Positions 11,066 to 22,355 of a stretch of 64,000 nucleotides of DNA are shown here, one piece after another; position 1 is the first letter of the stretch, and every line of letters starts with the position of its first letter. The notes beneath the pieces were generated by a model. The model saw nothing but the letters and a program-made list of their open reading frames with translations, did not search any database and was not told the origin of the DNA. The DNA is from Odontocerum albicorne. Its lineage: Eukaryota > Arthropoda > Insecta > Trichoptera > Odontoceridae. Both the position numbers and the translations under genes were made by a program. The stretch is taken from assembly GCA_949825065.1 (NCBI GenBank), contig OX463844.1, positions 2,903,017-2,967,016 of the forward strand. The letters run 5' to 3'.

Positions 11066-11535
11066 CTAGTAGGACGTGCTGATGATTATGATTGTTGTTT
11101 GGTATTTAAATAAAATACCTCGATTAGCAATGCGGAAAGTGAGAGTGAATAATCAATGAATAGTAAACAGCGATGAATGGTCAAATGATTAATAATAAGT
11201 GATCTTTATTTATCGATAAGTAGGTATATATACATTTCAGAACGGGGCGCGTGAGTGCGCCCGAAATATATTTTTATCTCACTCCTGCGCGTGCAGAGGT
11301 GGTTGCAGACGTTGCGAATAATATAGTGGGTAGATAATTTGTTGACGAAAACGGTGAGACAGCGCGATGCGTTCTCTTTCTACTGTGGAATGTAACGTAA
11401 ATAGTATTTGCGGGTAAACAATATTAATGTTCTGGTATGCGATCTTTGGACATGTCCGAAGATCGGTTCGTCGGTCGTTGACCGTGCGTGTTGACAATAT
11501 TCAGGGACGACGGTAGTCCCTACAACTATTTCTAT
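11066..11535 (+). repeat. About 460-bp dispersed repeat, copy 1 (possible solo LTR)
   Basis: This segment matches 56970-57425 in the same orientation along its length, sharing GGTATTTAAATAAAATAC, CATTTCAGAA, GAGTGCGCCCG, GCGTTCTCTTTCTACTGTGG and GTCGTTGACCGTG. It is GC-richer than its surroundings, starts near TGTTGTTTGG and ends near CCCTACA, which could suit an LTR, but no target duplication or primer site was found. Confidence 0.6.
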
Positions 11536-11797
11536 TATCCAAATGAAAGTCTCGTATGACAATTAATTAACCTATTGCAATCCACCTTGGAACAAGTACA
11601 GCGGACACTTGTCATCGATGTGATTCATGATATGTAAAGCACCGCACTCACAACGGGGAGACTACAAGCCACTATCTATACATGAAGTTAACACAGTGAC
11701 TGTGGCTACTCCAAAGTCGGTTCAGGACATAAACCTTGTCCTATCGGAAGAAAAAAACTCAATAGAGCCTTTCTTGGATCTTCTAAGTAAACCATCT
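11536..11797. other. Short unassigned segment with a 62-codon frame
   Basis: The plus frame at 11627-11815 has a balanced composition (VQDINLVLSEEKNSIEP), unlike the AT-driven frames nearby, but no family was recognised. It runs into the SINE head that follows, so any genuine coding part ends before about 11798. Confidence 0.3.
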
Positions 11798-11880
11798 CGT
11801 CGGCCTAGCGGTTAACGCTTAACATGCTAATCCAGTATGTACCTCAGGTTCGTTTTAAGTCACATTCACTTACAGACTGA
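11798..11880 (+). mobile_element. tRNA-derived SINE head
   Basis: GTCGGCCTAGCGGTTAACG is a good A-box region and CAGGTTCGTTTTAAG a B box at tRNA-like distance. No terminator of T residues follows at once, which argues for a SINE over a tRNA gene. Confidence 0.5.
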
Positions 11881-11904
11881 TTTTATTCGTTAGCTTTTTG
11901 ACGA

Positions 11905-12320
11905 ATCACACACATGCTAACCGAAAGTAAGGTCAGGATATATAAGACATGCGTGCGCTCTATGATGACATATGGGATAGAAGTGAGAGCCGAAACCAAC
12001 AGGACAAAAAACCTTCTCAGAGTGGCAGAAATGAGAACCCTACGCTCCATCCCAGGCAGAACTCTTAGAGATCGGATCAGAAATGAGACGATAAGGTATG
12101 TCTGTGGTGTTGAAGACATAGTGAGGTGGGAAAGAAGCAGAATGCACCTGAAGGATATAAGACAGGCAAAAATCGTTAAGACTGAAAACCCTAACAGCAG
12201 GAGATTACCAGGAAGGCCGCCAAAAAGGTGGAAAGACAGCTGGACGTCATCATCCCAGGACTGCCCACCGTCACAAACATGTCATACGACCTAAACCAAG
12301 AGGAAGAAGAAGAAGGTCTT
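11905..12320 (+). mobile_element. RTE-A LINE ORF2 C-terminal tail
   Basis: A 126-codon frame holds KVRIYKTCVRSMMTYGIE, then RTKNLLRVAEMRTLRSIPG, RDRIRN, CGVEDIVRW and GRPPKRWKDSW. This order is typical of the end of RTE-like reverse transcriptase proteins. It lacks catalytic domains, so the copy is 5'-truncated. It ends in a GAGGAAGAAGAAGAAGG tail. A second copy at 54950-55430 has the same order. Confidence 0.75.
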
Positions 12321-12869
12321 TTGACTACTGAATTTATGTTTTTCTGTAGCTTATGCATGTGAGACTCATTATTGGGGTATTAAATCCCTCGGTTTATCAA
12401 AAGGCTGCAGGAGTATAATCTTCTTGATATCGAAACTTTGAGGTTTATATGCAAAGACTGAGCTTTCTGAAGTTTACACACTTAAATGAATACACTCGCA
12501 GGCATTTTTCATCCACAAGATAGTTGATAATCGTATTCAATCACAAGGAATTTTTAAACTAGTCTATCGGACTTACCACCCTATATCATTATAAAGACAT
12601 CATTTTTGAGATATTTTCACTCTTAACTAGAGCCTCGTAATTTCAATATTGATTAAGAGTTTCTAACTGTCTGAATAATAGTCGCAGCAATCTCGGTTCA
12701 AAATATGGTTCATTTAATTAATTTATCTTTATGGTACCCTGAAACGCATCCGAATTGTGGATTTACATATATAAAAGGGTGTAATGGAAAACACTACTGC
12801 TTTCACCCCTGTTAACCGAGCCTTCAGGTTGAACGGTAAGAACCATAGGAATAGGCATGAAAATCGATG
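12321..12869. other. Unassigned AT-rich DNA
   Basis: No transposon termini or coding motif were seen. The 72-codon plus frame at 12784-13002 runs into the dispersed repeat that follows. Confidence 0.45.
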
Positions 12870-13190
12870 TTTGTATACTTCAGAAAATGTAAGATGGGTC
12901 TTGCGACGTTTTAAATGTCATGTCTCAAAGGGATGGGATAAAATCGTTTTTTTTTTCAAATCGAATAGTTTTTTTATAAATCGAAAAATTGTTTTTCTCT
13001 AAACTGACGTTTTAATTCCTTATTTTCATTATACTGACTTTCTAATGTAATGATTTGTATCTATCTTTAAATAGGCCAAGATCCACTATGAATTAATACT
13101 AATAACGAACATTAAATTATAGGTATAAAAAATACGAAAATCCAATTATCGTATACTCCATCCCTAGCCAATGCAAACTAACATAGTGAC
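12870..13190 (+). repeat. About 320-bp dispersed repeat, copy 1
   Basis: It aligns with 17380-17670 in direct orientation, sharing AAAGGGATGGG, TTTCTCTAAACTG, TACTGACTTTCTAATGTA, AATAGGCCA and CCATCCCTAGCCAATG. AGGGATGG near one end and CCATCCCT near the other give weak TIR-like ends, but similarity continues outside them. Confidence 0.65.
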
Positions 13191-13834
13191 TTTTGACAAA
13201 CGTCACCAAATATTATTTGATTTTAACAAACTGTCACATTATTGCTAATTAGTAACAAGATGTATTAATTTGTCATTATTGTTAGTTTTATGAAATGTTT
13301 TTTCCTAAATAACTTGCTATTTATCAGAATCGAGGCTTATATTCAAGTTGATAAAATAATTAAAATTACTGAACGTCATTACAAGGTTGTATTGGGGCAA
13401 ATTTGTGAACTGTCACAGGAACCGCGCTACAATTTCTGAAGTATAATTACACGTATTAGCAATACTACTGCACGTGAGGGGAGAATAATAACACACGTCA
13501 GCCGGCATTTGGGCTAATTTTTCAAACTTCCCAAAATCTCGATAAAATGTGTTGAAATTTCGATGTGTTTTTTTATGTGTATTTAGTGGATAAATCGTAC
13601 TAATATGTTGTATATTTTTTTGTCTTTTTAAAATTATTTTTGATATGTTACGGCCTTGGACCTCCTGAGTACTGACCTGTGTAGGTAGTATGCATGCATT
13701 GTATATATGTACTCATTTCAGATCTTTTTTTTACGAGTCTTGTTCATGTGTATTTATCTGACGTATGCGTCACATAAATTAGTATATTTATTGAGTACAC
13801 TACCCGTAAAAATTGTGGCTTGTTATATTGTTGT
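13191..13834. other. Unassigned AT-rich DNA
   Basis: Nothing recognisable was found. Confidence 0.45.
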
Positions 13835-13985
13835 ATTATAATAAAATGCCCCTTTGTGTGGCCCTCACATTATCACTACATATGATCGTACAGCCCCTGC
13901 GAGTGGTAAATGCATGACTAGCGTTGAACTGGCGCAGAATGACAGCATAAGCGGTTCGATCGAGGTGCTTGCAATGTGCGATAGG
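13835..13985 (-). mobile_element. Possible BEL/Pao retrotransposon integrase scrap
   Basis: The minus strand reads LDRTAYAVILRQF, then AFTTRRGCTIICSDN, then RATQRG. The RRG followed by a SDN motif resembles the integrase core around its second catalytic Asp in BEL/Pao elements (RRFxxRRGxxxxIxSDN). GC content is higher than in the flanks. It is short and surrounded by nothing else from such an element. Confidence 0.35.
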
Positions 13986-14066
13986 CTAAATATAAGGAAC
14001 GCAAAAAGGAACACATATATTCTGATATTCAGAAACGTTATACTGCGTTTTTATTTCTACAAAGTT

Positions 14067-14219
14067 CTACCGGTCAACAAGGAATCTCTTCTCTTCACCC
14101 TGCTCTTCCCTGAGCTCGTCCAAGTCACGTCGGATTCTCCGAGGATTAAGCGGTAACCATTCGCCTATTCTACCGTATTTGTACCGGTTTATTCTTTTTG
14201 TAACATATTGATTTTGTAT
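14067..14219 (-). pseudogene. Unidentified 50-codon frame, possible last exon or relic
   Basis: The minus frame has 50 sense codons ending in TAG at 14067-14069, with no ATG needed. It reads NRYKYGRIGEWLPLNPRRI, then RRDLDELREEQGEEKRF. The charged, amphipathic composition and GC-richer DNA differ from the noise frames around it. A TGA closes it upstream. It could be a terminal exon, a transposon protein end or chance. I do not recognise it. Confidence 0.3.
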
Positions 14220-14828
14220 TCATCCGAACGCAAATTTCTATAATAATTAGAATTTTACTGTACTAACTATTATAAATAATCGATAAAAGTCCGTACATTT
14301 TATTAAAGAAATAAACTTATTTGAAATGCTTTATTTGGTAATTTGTCTTTTAAAGCAGTTATTATAATATAAATAAGTACAATAAAACAACAACAATAAT
14401 AATGGTGTTTTTTATAACTTACTACTTTAACTAACAGCAGTGTTAATTAAATTCTTTAATTTAAATCGCAAAGTTTGACTAAAAGTACATTAATCCTTTA
14501 GTTGATTTTATTTTTTAAATTCTCTCCGAGCTCTTATTTCGCGTCAGATTCTTAAGTTTCTTTTTTAACAAACGACATAATGAAACAACAGCAAAAGAGT
14601 TGTCTGAACTCCGAGAAGTTAGATTACCCTTTCTTTATAAACTGTATTTTTTCCGAAAGAAATATAAACTTGAAATAATGCGGGAAAGGAGAAATGTTCT
14701 AGCATAACGAAATGTCCTCGGAATAATTCTGTGTCAATTTGAGGGAATTAAATATTTAAAAAAAATATATTCGAGGGACAGTTAGTTTGACAATATAAAT
14801 AATTAACAAAGTTTGTTTTTGTTATTTT
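14220..14828. other. Unassigned AT-rich DNA
   Basis: Nothing recognisable was found. Confidence 0.45.
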
Positions 14829-14920
14829 CTTATATTGGATATTAAGTTTTCTTATATTGGATATTAAGTTAAGTTGTACGTGTACAATCAGCCCTTCCCA
14901 ACTTAATATCCAATATAAGA
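14829..14920. repeat. 21-bp direct duplication plus an inverted copy
   Basis: The 21-base unit beginning TCTTATATTGGATATTAAG occurs at 14829-14849 and 14850-14870, and as an exact inverted copy at 14900-14920. Between them TTGTACGTGTACAA is itself nearly palindromic. The result is a strong hairpin with a slipped alternative. Confidence 0.9.
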
Positions 14921-15284
14921 ATATATCACAGATGATCTTCGAACAAGTATTTTTCTACTTTACAATTATAATTTAGTATATTTATAGATAATTACCCGAA
15001 AATCCCATCCAAGGATGTGTGAAAGCAATTACTAAACACTTGTTAATTGTTACACACATATACTTTCCCGTAACGATACATCTCTTGCGGAGTAGGCAGG
15101 GAGGATCAGGCCCCACACATTCCGGTTCTTACAGATTTCCAATCACCTCCATTGTTCGTCTCATACGACTCCTCATATATTTCATAATTATTACCAGACC
15201 CTCTTTCAATAGTTGACTTACATGATCCTTCCATGCAACTCTCATAATTCGTATTTTCCTTGTTCATCTTCGTTCAGTCATATA
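14921..15284. other. Unassigned DNA leading into a LINE 3' end
   Basis: No motif was recognised, apart from the last part, which may belong to the 3' flank of the LINE-D copy that follows. Confidence 0.4.
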
Positions 15285-15780
15285 TATTTCCTTGGTCATC
15301 CTATCCTCTTCTTCTTCCCTACGTCTTTCTAGTGTCATTCCAGGTCCCCTCAACGTTGACTATCACCTGAGAGTAAGCATCTTTGTCCGCGGCAGCCCGA
15401 AAAAGATCCCCAACGCTCGTTTTATACCAGTCCAATCACGTACATTGTGGAGCCAGGAGATTTGCTTCCTGCCAACACCACTTCGACCCTCTATTTTGCC
15501 TTGGATGATCAGGTGCAGTAATTTGTACTTTTCTCCTCTCAGTACGTGACCCAAATAGGACACCTTTCGGATTTTAATATTAGTCAGCAACTCTCTATCA
15601 ACTTTGGCTCTTTGAAGAACCCTCGTGTTGCTGACCATATCCGTCAAAGGTATCCGTAGCATTCTCCGGTGCATCTACATTTCAAATGCTTCCAGTTGGT
15701 TCATACTATCAACTTTAAGGGTCCATGATTCCACTCCATATAATAACACTGACCAAACGTAGCATTTGACCAACCGTTGT
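15285..15780 (-). mobile_element. LINE-D ORF2 C-terminal tail, copy 1
   Basis: The minus strand reads VKCYVWSVLLYGVESWTLK, a stop replacing a tryptophan codon after LEAFEM, then HRRMLRIP, RELLTNIKIRKVSYLGHV, RGEKYKLLHLIIQGKIEG and GRKQISWLHNVRDW. This is a classic non-LTR tail. It ends in a GAAGAAGAAGAGG-like 3' sequence. The lone stop codon shows it is dead but not very old. Confidence 0.75.
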
Positions 15781-17379
15781 CAAAGTTTCAAGTTAAGATT
15801 ATCATCGCATTTCTTTGCATTCGCATTTTTTCCTATTGTGACATTTCTAGCTTTATCTATCAATCTTTTCCCACACGTCCTTCTCAACGATGTTACGTGA
15901 ACTGTAATAAGAATTTAATTTTATTATACTTTGAAACGGTTTTTTTTGTTAAAATTTTAAAATTTAGCAATGTCTTTAGCTGTTTATACAAGTTAAACTT
16001 TATAAAAATTATATTTTATACATAACACAGTATCTTCTGCATATGTTTTATTTCATTATCACTTTACGGTCACGGTCTGTTTTATTTCATTCAAAAGAGC
16101 TAGATTTGTGGTTAAATAGTGTTGCAATTTGAGTAAAACATTTTTTTAAATAATTGAAACAATCATATTTCCAATTTGAGAAGAAAATGACGCGCATTTC
16201 AGGTAAGACAATAATATTTCATCGTTCGTAGTTTCCATTTATATATTTAGTAAATCCAATCAGTGTTCAACAATAACTGACTTATTTGTTAGAGATAGTG
16301 GAAATGGAAGATATTTAACCAGAATAGAAACAAAGATGTTCCAGAACACTAATATGCTTAACTTTCCTGGAATCTCGTCTTTAACTTTTAATGACAAATT
16401 TCTACCAAAAAAGAAATAAAACAAAGCTCATCTAAGTTTTGAAATATTAGTAATAAATGTCAAATATTTTTTCGAGGATTTAAGATTCATTTACTTTCCA
16501 AATATACAATAAATTAATAAAAAAAATTGTTTTTTAACTTTCTTTTTGTGTCTAAACTACTTCAATAATAATATTTACTTTATTCCAGATGTTAAGTGAG
16601 GAACAATATAATTCATATTTGTTTAAGTTCATAAAGCTGGTTGTTGGGTTGTGTTATCCGGGAAGTATGTTAACGTGTGATGAACGAGATGAAATGGGAC
16701 ATTGAAAGAAGGCAGCGACAGGAAATAAGTTAAACGGATATGGATTACGTAGCCAAAAGAGTCATTTTGCAATAGTATGAGTAACACTCTTTGTATTACA
16801 CAACTTATGTAGTGGTATTGGTTTAAGAATGCCACACGATTGGTTCGCACAGAGCGCACGTGTGTATTGTTGTTAAAATACCCGGTGATTAGAAAAACAC
16901 TGCCGTGTCGAAATTAAGAGTGTTATTTTTGTCTAATTTAATGTACTCGTATAATAAAAAAACATTCGAAAGCTTAGAATGTACGTCATAATAACATAAA
17001 GTTACCTAGAATTTAGTATCACTCAATCCACTATTATTTTAAAACTTTATTATTTGGCATTGTAATTATGATACATTAATATGTTAAATAATCTTACAAT
17101 CATTTTATTTTTATGTGCAATCTAATTAAAGCTGACGAACATTTCTACTTTATAATACTTGTACTTATAATTATTCTTAATCTTGAAAAAATTCATTGTT
17201 GTTATTTAATGTTTCCTAGAATCTGCCATGCCTTAACAATTAATACGTGAAATAAACTTACTTTTACGTGGGCTTAATATTCTATAATTTTATATTTTAA
17301 ATTTAATTGTAAGTGCTTTATGTTTTAAGTTTAAATTCATTTGTAAAATTGATTAGACATAGATACTGATTATTCTACT
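15781..17379. other. Unassigned AT-rich DNA
   Basis: About 1.6 kb with no repeat or coding motif recognised. Frames at 15777-16025 and 16629-16859 look like chance. Confidence 0.45.
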
Positions 17380-17670
17380 ATACTTCGGAAAGTCTAGGAT
17401 GAACCGTGCGACGTTTGTCACAAAGGGATGGGGTAAAATCGTTTTTTTTTTTTTTTTTACAAATCGAACAGTTGTTTTTCTCTAAACTGCCGTTTTAATT
17501 CCTAATTTTCACTATACTGACTTTCTAATGTATTGTATGATTTGCATGTATCTTTAAATAGGCCATGATCCACTATGAATTAATATTAATTACGAACATT
17601 TAATTAAAATCGATTTTCGAAATCGATTTTGGAAAATCCAATTATCGAATACGCCATCCCTAGCCAATGT
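17380..17670 (+). repeat. About 300-bp dispersed repeat, copy 2
   Basis: Direct repeat of 12870-13190. It differs by a longer poly-T run and by an added AATCGATTTTCGAAATCGATTTT-like short inverted motif near 17610-17630. Confidence 0.65.
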
Positions 17671-17744
17671 AGACTAATATTGTATGTAGTTATTTTTTGT
17701 GGGTACTCGTCTTTATAAATTTAAAAAAAAATTAAATCGTCATC

Positions 17745-18145
17745 ATTATCGTCGTTTCTGATTATTGAGGGTCGTGGTCTATGGAACGTTGGTGGTAAAG
17801 GTTGTGATAACACGCCTCCACTTCTCTCAGTCACTTTCCATTGCAGTGTACAGCCTCCCCCGCAGTAAATTTCTTCACCTGATCACTCCATCTTGTTTGG
17901 GGTATGTCTATGCGTATACTTTGCACTTTTTCTATCTTCTTCTTCCTAGTGTCATGTCAGGTCTACTATCACAGTTGACTTTTACCTGAGAGTAAGCATC
18001 TTTGTCCCCGGCAGTCCGAAAAAGATTCCCAATGCTTCTTATACCAGTCAATCACGTATATTGCGAAGCCAGGAGATTTGCCTCCTGCCAACACATCTTC
18101 GACCCTCTATCTTGCCTTGGATGATCAGGTGCAGTAATTTTTTTT
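17745..18145 (-). mobile_element. LINE-D tail, copy 2, joined to another non-LTR tail
   Basis: 17930-18145 repeats the end of the LINE-D protein region at 15360-15540. The adjoining 17745-17930, also minus, reads PQTRWSDQVKKF and EVEACYHNLYHQRS, resembling the last residues of an RTE-like ORF2. Either one element has diverged at its end or two truncated copies abut. Confidence 0.55.
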
Positions 18146-19259
18146 TATGACCTATATTTTATAACCTAACATTTTTTATGACCATCAATTTATCCAGATT
18201 ATCTGAGTAACGTCCAAAAACGTCCTCGAAGATCTACTGGATACGTTGGGAACATAATGACAATTGTAATATCATATTTAGCTCCTGAAGTATAGACGTT
18301 CGTTCTTTTGATGGTCAACGGGATTCTCAGCATCTGACACCAATATATTTTTTAAAGGAATTGATTCTTGCATATTTTTGGGTTTTTATCATCCATGTTG
18401 CAGCGTCGCACAATAATAAAGGAAATGTTTTGCATTCGAAATTTCATATTTTTTTATAAATCGCTTATATTGTAATTTATGAAAAATAAAATTTAAAACC
18501 TTATTAAGTAAAATGTCCCTTTGAGTATGCTTTTATGTGAAATTTGGCTAAGCAAAACACGTGAAAACTATTTTTTTTATCTGAAAAATAAAAAAAACGA
18601 CCATGCCGAGTCAAGATAATTCGAATAGCGCCCGTTTTATATTCCTGACAATATCTTCTCTAGCACGAGTTCTTTTTCTCGTTCTTTATTCAGATAAAAA
18701 ACAAAAGCTCTTTATAGCGAAGACGGTTAAAAGCCCGCAAAGCTTTTGTTGGCGAAACGAAAGCAAAAAATCTTTAAAACTTTCCTTAGCTGACAATTTT
18801 CCATAATAGAACATTTATTAAAGAATTCATAATACTTTTTACACTCGTGATCTTAAGACCTCCTAGTGAGGAACAATTTAGTTAAAAAACTGTTTATAGT
18901 TAGTTCTCCACGAATGAGCATCTGGCTCCTTCTCTCGTTTTACTACGCTATAAAAACTGGCTTACTTAAAATTTTTTAGTAAAAATGTGGCCTATTAGCT
19001 ATTTTCCAGTAGTTCTAAACTATGTTGTAGGGTTTTCTCAATTTCGTAAAGAGGTGACCTTTCTGACATTATCAGGGGTCTAAGAAATATTGTACATTAA
19101 TTGGTTAACGCATATTATTACCAAAACGTTACTTGTCTTTTATTGTATATGATTGAATTTTCGTGTCATTCTATGAGATGTCAAACCGTTTGTTTCCAGT
19201 TTCTTCCCAAAACTTTAAAAACGAGTTTGAGAATATACCACTAAGATTCAAGAGTTTGT
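18146..19259. other. Unassigned AT-rich DNA
   Basis: No motif was recognised. The 67-codon plus frame at 18603-18806 has mixed composition but no family signal. Confidence 0.4.
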
Positions 19260-19450
19260 GGCCTGAACAAGTTCTAGAGCGTAAAAGGACATATACTACA
19301 CCGGCCACGACACCGCATGGTCAGACATGATTCAGTTAAAATTTGATACTTCCACCCTCCGTATTATGTCAATTAGAGCCGGCAGACATATTGTTTAGTT
19401 ATATTCTGAAATATTAAAAATTAAACATGGAGTGGTTATCAAATTTCTTT
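19260..19450 (+). repeat. Dispersed repeat of unknown class, copy 1
   Basis: Begins GCCTGAACAAGTTCTAGAGCG and continues through CCAGACATGA-like and ATTATCAAATTTCTTTC-like blocks. It aligns with 46450-46640 (plus), and its first 70 bases align with 50330-50420 (minus). Confidence 0.5.
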
Positions 19451-20269
19451 CAAAAGAAGGAAGATCCAGGCAGTAATTAAATAAAATAAGAATCAAAACG
19501 TTATTTCATTTCTCTCAGAATTTTCTCATTTTTAGAAAGAAACTCGGCAACTAACATTTCAGAATATAATAAAATAATAATTAGTTGTCATACTTCTGAC
19601 GATAGAACTTTCATCAATTTGATCTATAACATCACGTATATCATGCAGTGTACGTGGCAGGTATCTCACACGTTTTAACTTGTTCTGGCTGGAAACTTTT
19701 GGATCTAAGTGGAACGTCATTGTTATCGGAATAGCGTAAAATTCTTGATTTTTTTTCTTGCACAGAAAAAAAAGCAAACTTTAAATTATCTGAATACACT
19801 CGTCTAAATTTAACATTTTGTGACATCGTCCTGAGAATAAAGACTGCACAACGTCTTCAAATGCCTGGTCAACATGTAAATCAAGCCAACAATTGGCAGT
19901 TTGTTCACAAGATGTCACAATTCCGTAGGTAAAACAATAAATCTTTGGATTATTTAAACATTTTCAACTCGTGGGAAAAAAAAATTGCGTTTTTTTTAAT
20001 ATTTTTGTCGTGGTCAAGGTACAAAAAAGACAAAAAATTTGAAAAAATAGGTTGTTTTGAATTAAAGGATTAAAAGAATCTAACTCTTAAACAATCCTGT
20101 ATTGCTTACTCTTTTTTAAAGCAGAGTTCCGTAAGTAATATTACTATTCCTCTATGTATAGAATGCATCTCTGAAGAAATCAATTTGCTGAGATTGCCGA
20201 TATATTTTTACCACAACCTCTAAAGTAATACAAGAAGGTTGATTGCTGAATTTATACAGTACTTTTTTT
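19451..20269. other. Unassigned AT-rich DNA
   Basis: Nothing recognisable. Overlapping minus frames near 19559-19826 look like chance. Confidence 0.4.
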
Positions 20270-20498
20270 TGTGCATGAATGTCAAGAGTAACGCGAGTAA
20301 TGTTTTGGTCCGTCTGGAGTGATGAAGTGTGAGGAGTTTGATTTCGCGTAATGTATTATATACATGTATAATTGAGTGTCACTGTTTGTCAGGTTGATTA
20401 GAATGTGCAACGGGGTTTTTTATAATCAAAAATTGGAATGAAGTATCGATTCATTTTTTCATACTATATGTCCTCAGTGAAATACAGGCAAAAGCCTA

Positions 20499-20545
20499 GT
20501 TTACTGGGGACACGACAAATGAAATTTGTCGTGTCCCCAGTAAAC
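20499..20545. repeat. Perfect 22-bp inverted repeat inside LINE-A
   Basis: Arms 20499-20520 and 20524-20545 are exact complements around GAA. The left arm is normal LINE-A sequence (GTTTACTGGGGACACGAC); the right arm is its inverted copy and replaces sequence present in the other LINE-A copies. A 17-base tandem duplication follows at 20546-20581. Confidence 0.9.
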
Positions 20546-20592
20546 CATTAAATTTGTGTGTCCATTAAATTTGTGTGTCCACAAATTATGTA

Positions 20593-21516
20593 CGAGGGTC
20601 ATCCAGAAACTAAGGTTACAAGGGCTCCTGAGGCATGGGGAAGTTTTTTCTTTCAAAGTTGGTGCACCTGGCGTATAAGAGGGATCCTAATGGTCAGTTT
20701 GTTTTGTCCCGCGTGTTTGTCGGCCATTTTGTTGTCACAGTAAATTCTTCCGATGGAGAGGTCGTCGCACGCTCCCGCCACCTCTCGTCCGTGCGAGAAT
20801 CGCGCGGTCATCCGTTTTTTGACTTTGCAGAACAATACCGCCGCGAATATCCATCGGAAGCTCGTGAAAGTTTATAGTGGTGATGTGATGAGTCGACAAC
20901 ATGTCACGAAGTGGGTTAGGTTGTTCAGAGAAGGCCGTACTGACACTCACGACGAGGCAAGGCAGTGATTTCTGACGAACTTGTGCAACAAATTGAAAAA
21001 CAAGTGCGAAATGACCACCGTGTCACACTTGACGACCTTCACGAAGAATTTTCTGACATTTTTCGAAGTCTCCTTGGTGATATTGTGTCGGAAAAACTTG
21101 GTTACAAGAGGTTGTGTGCGAGATAGGTGCCCAGAATGCTCACACCGGAGCACCGTCTAAATCGCGTGACCGCCGCGCGTGAATTTTTGGACCGTTTTGC
21201 ACAGGAGAGAGAAACTTTTCTGGACTTTATCGTGACGGAGGATGAGACGTGGGTGTGTCACTACAACTCGACAACTTTTCAACGATTAGGATGTCGAGGA
21301 AGCTGTGAAGAAGTAGCTGAAAGAGCTGGCGGCGGAGGTCTATGACACTGGCATGCAAAAGCTGGTAACCCTACTACAGATATGTCTCGATCTCGACGGC
21401 AATTACGTTGAAAAATAGTTTAATATATTTGTGATGTATCCTGTGAATTTCAATTAAATACAAGCATTTTTCGATCCTACATAAATGTTATAACCTTACT
21501 TTCTGGATGACCCTTG
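20593..21516 (+). mobile_element. Internally deleted mariner transposon, 924 bp
   Basis: Flanked by TA (20591-20592 and 21517-21518) with inverted ends CGAGGGTCATCCAGAAACT and its complement CTTTCTGGATGACCCTTG. The transposase is recognisable: an N-terminal HTH part (VMSRQHVTKWVRLFREGR at 20880-20935), then LVQQIEKQVRNDHRVTL, then a stop replacing W in the WVPRML motif, then VTEDETWVCHY with the first catalytic Asp. After HYNST the protein jumps to the C-terminal LKELAAEVYDTGMQKLV and GNYVEK stop. The second and third catalytic residues are deleted. Intact mariners are about 1.3 kb, so roughly 0.35-0.4 kb is missing. It cannot mobilise itself. Confidence 0.9.
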
Positions 21517-21545
21517 TATATTTTTTGGCATGTGTAAAATAAATA

Positions 21546-22355
21546 AACGCTCGGTGAGGTGAGGTGCGGATGGCCGGTCCAAGACAGTCCCGTATTGTAA
21601 AACCAATTTATATATAGTTTAATTTTTATAATTTTGACTTGAGGTACTAGCATACTCATTTGTCATTTGAATTGGTTTATTATGTTAATGTGTCTATTTA
21701 TTTACTTTAAACGTATTAAGGATTCATCTTATTTGTAATGATGGACCGATTCACTACTCGTTCTTGTTGAATATTATTTAATTTTACCTTGTACCATTGA
21801 CAAAAATAAATAAATAAAAAATAAAACCAATTTAAAACCGATCGCATAAAAATCTGCTTGTAGTAGGGCAACAAAAAACCCTTTAGCAACCGTATTTAAC
21901 ACGCAATTGAACAGTTTCTGCCGAAAAAATATGTGAATTACTATCTTCGTCATCAGTGTTTGTACGCGACTGGTCCAAATTCTAGGGCTGTCCCAGTTTA
22001 TTTGTAAAAAGTTGACTGTTAAAAAATTTATCCTGAACCACGATGAAAAATGAGGCGCCGTCTCTGTACCCGAGCACATTCTGCTATCATTCATCTTTAT
22101 TAAAATTTCTTGTTTTTCTTTGTTTCACCCTTCCAATCTATCATCTCTTATTGTAATTAATATTTGCCACGTCAAAAACTACATTTCTTTTCGGAAAATT
22201 TCTCTGCAATGGCTTGTTGGTTGATTAAAATGCTGTGTGTGTAATTCCTAGATTAATTGCGTTGATTCAGTCATTTTTGTTGCCGAAAGAAGTAATTAAC
22301 TAAAATTAATTGCTGTAATCGGCTGGATTTTGTTTTATTACACAATATATTATTA
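21546..22355. other. Unassigned AT-rich DNA
   Basis: A 106-codon minus frame at 21774-22094 includes CVLNTVAKGFFVALLQADF. It has no recognised motif and is left uncalled. Confidence 0.4.

Larger units (their letters stand above)
20270..21545 (+). mobile_element. LINE-A 3' end, interrupted by a mariner
   Basis: 20270-20592 and 21517-21545 together match the 3' UTR of the LINE-A copies at 30870-31875 and 61235-62175: CTGGAGTGATGAAGTGTGAG, GAGTGTCACTGTTTGTCAGG, CCTCAGTGAAATACAGGC, then CAAATTATGTA continuing as GCATGTGTAAAATAAATAAA after the interruption. There is no coding part. Confidence 0.8.

Noticed and set aside
13854..14156. 100-codon plus frame
   Set aside because: The minus strand of the same segment gives more protein-like readings (integrase motif, 50-codon frame), so the plus frame is probably their shadow.
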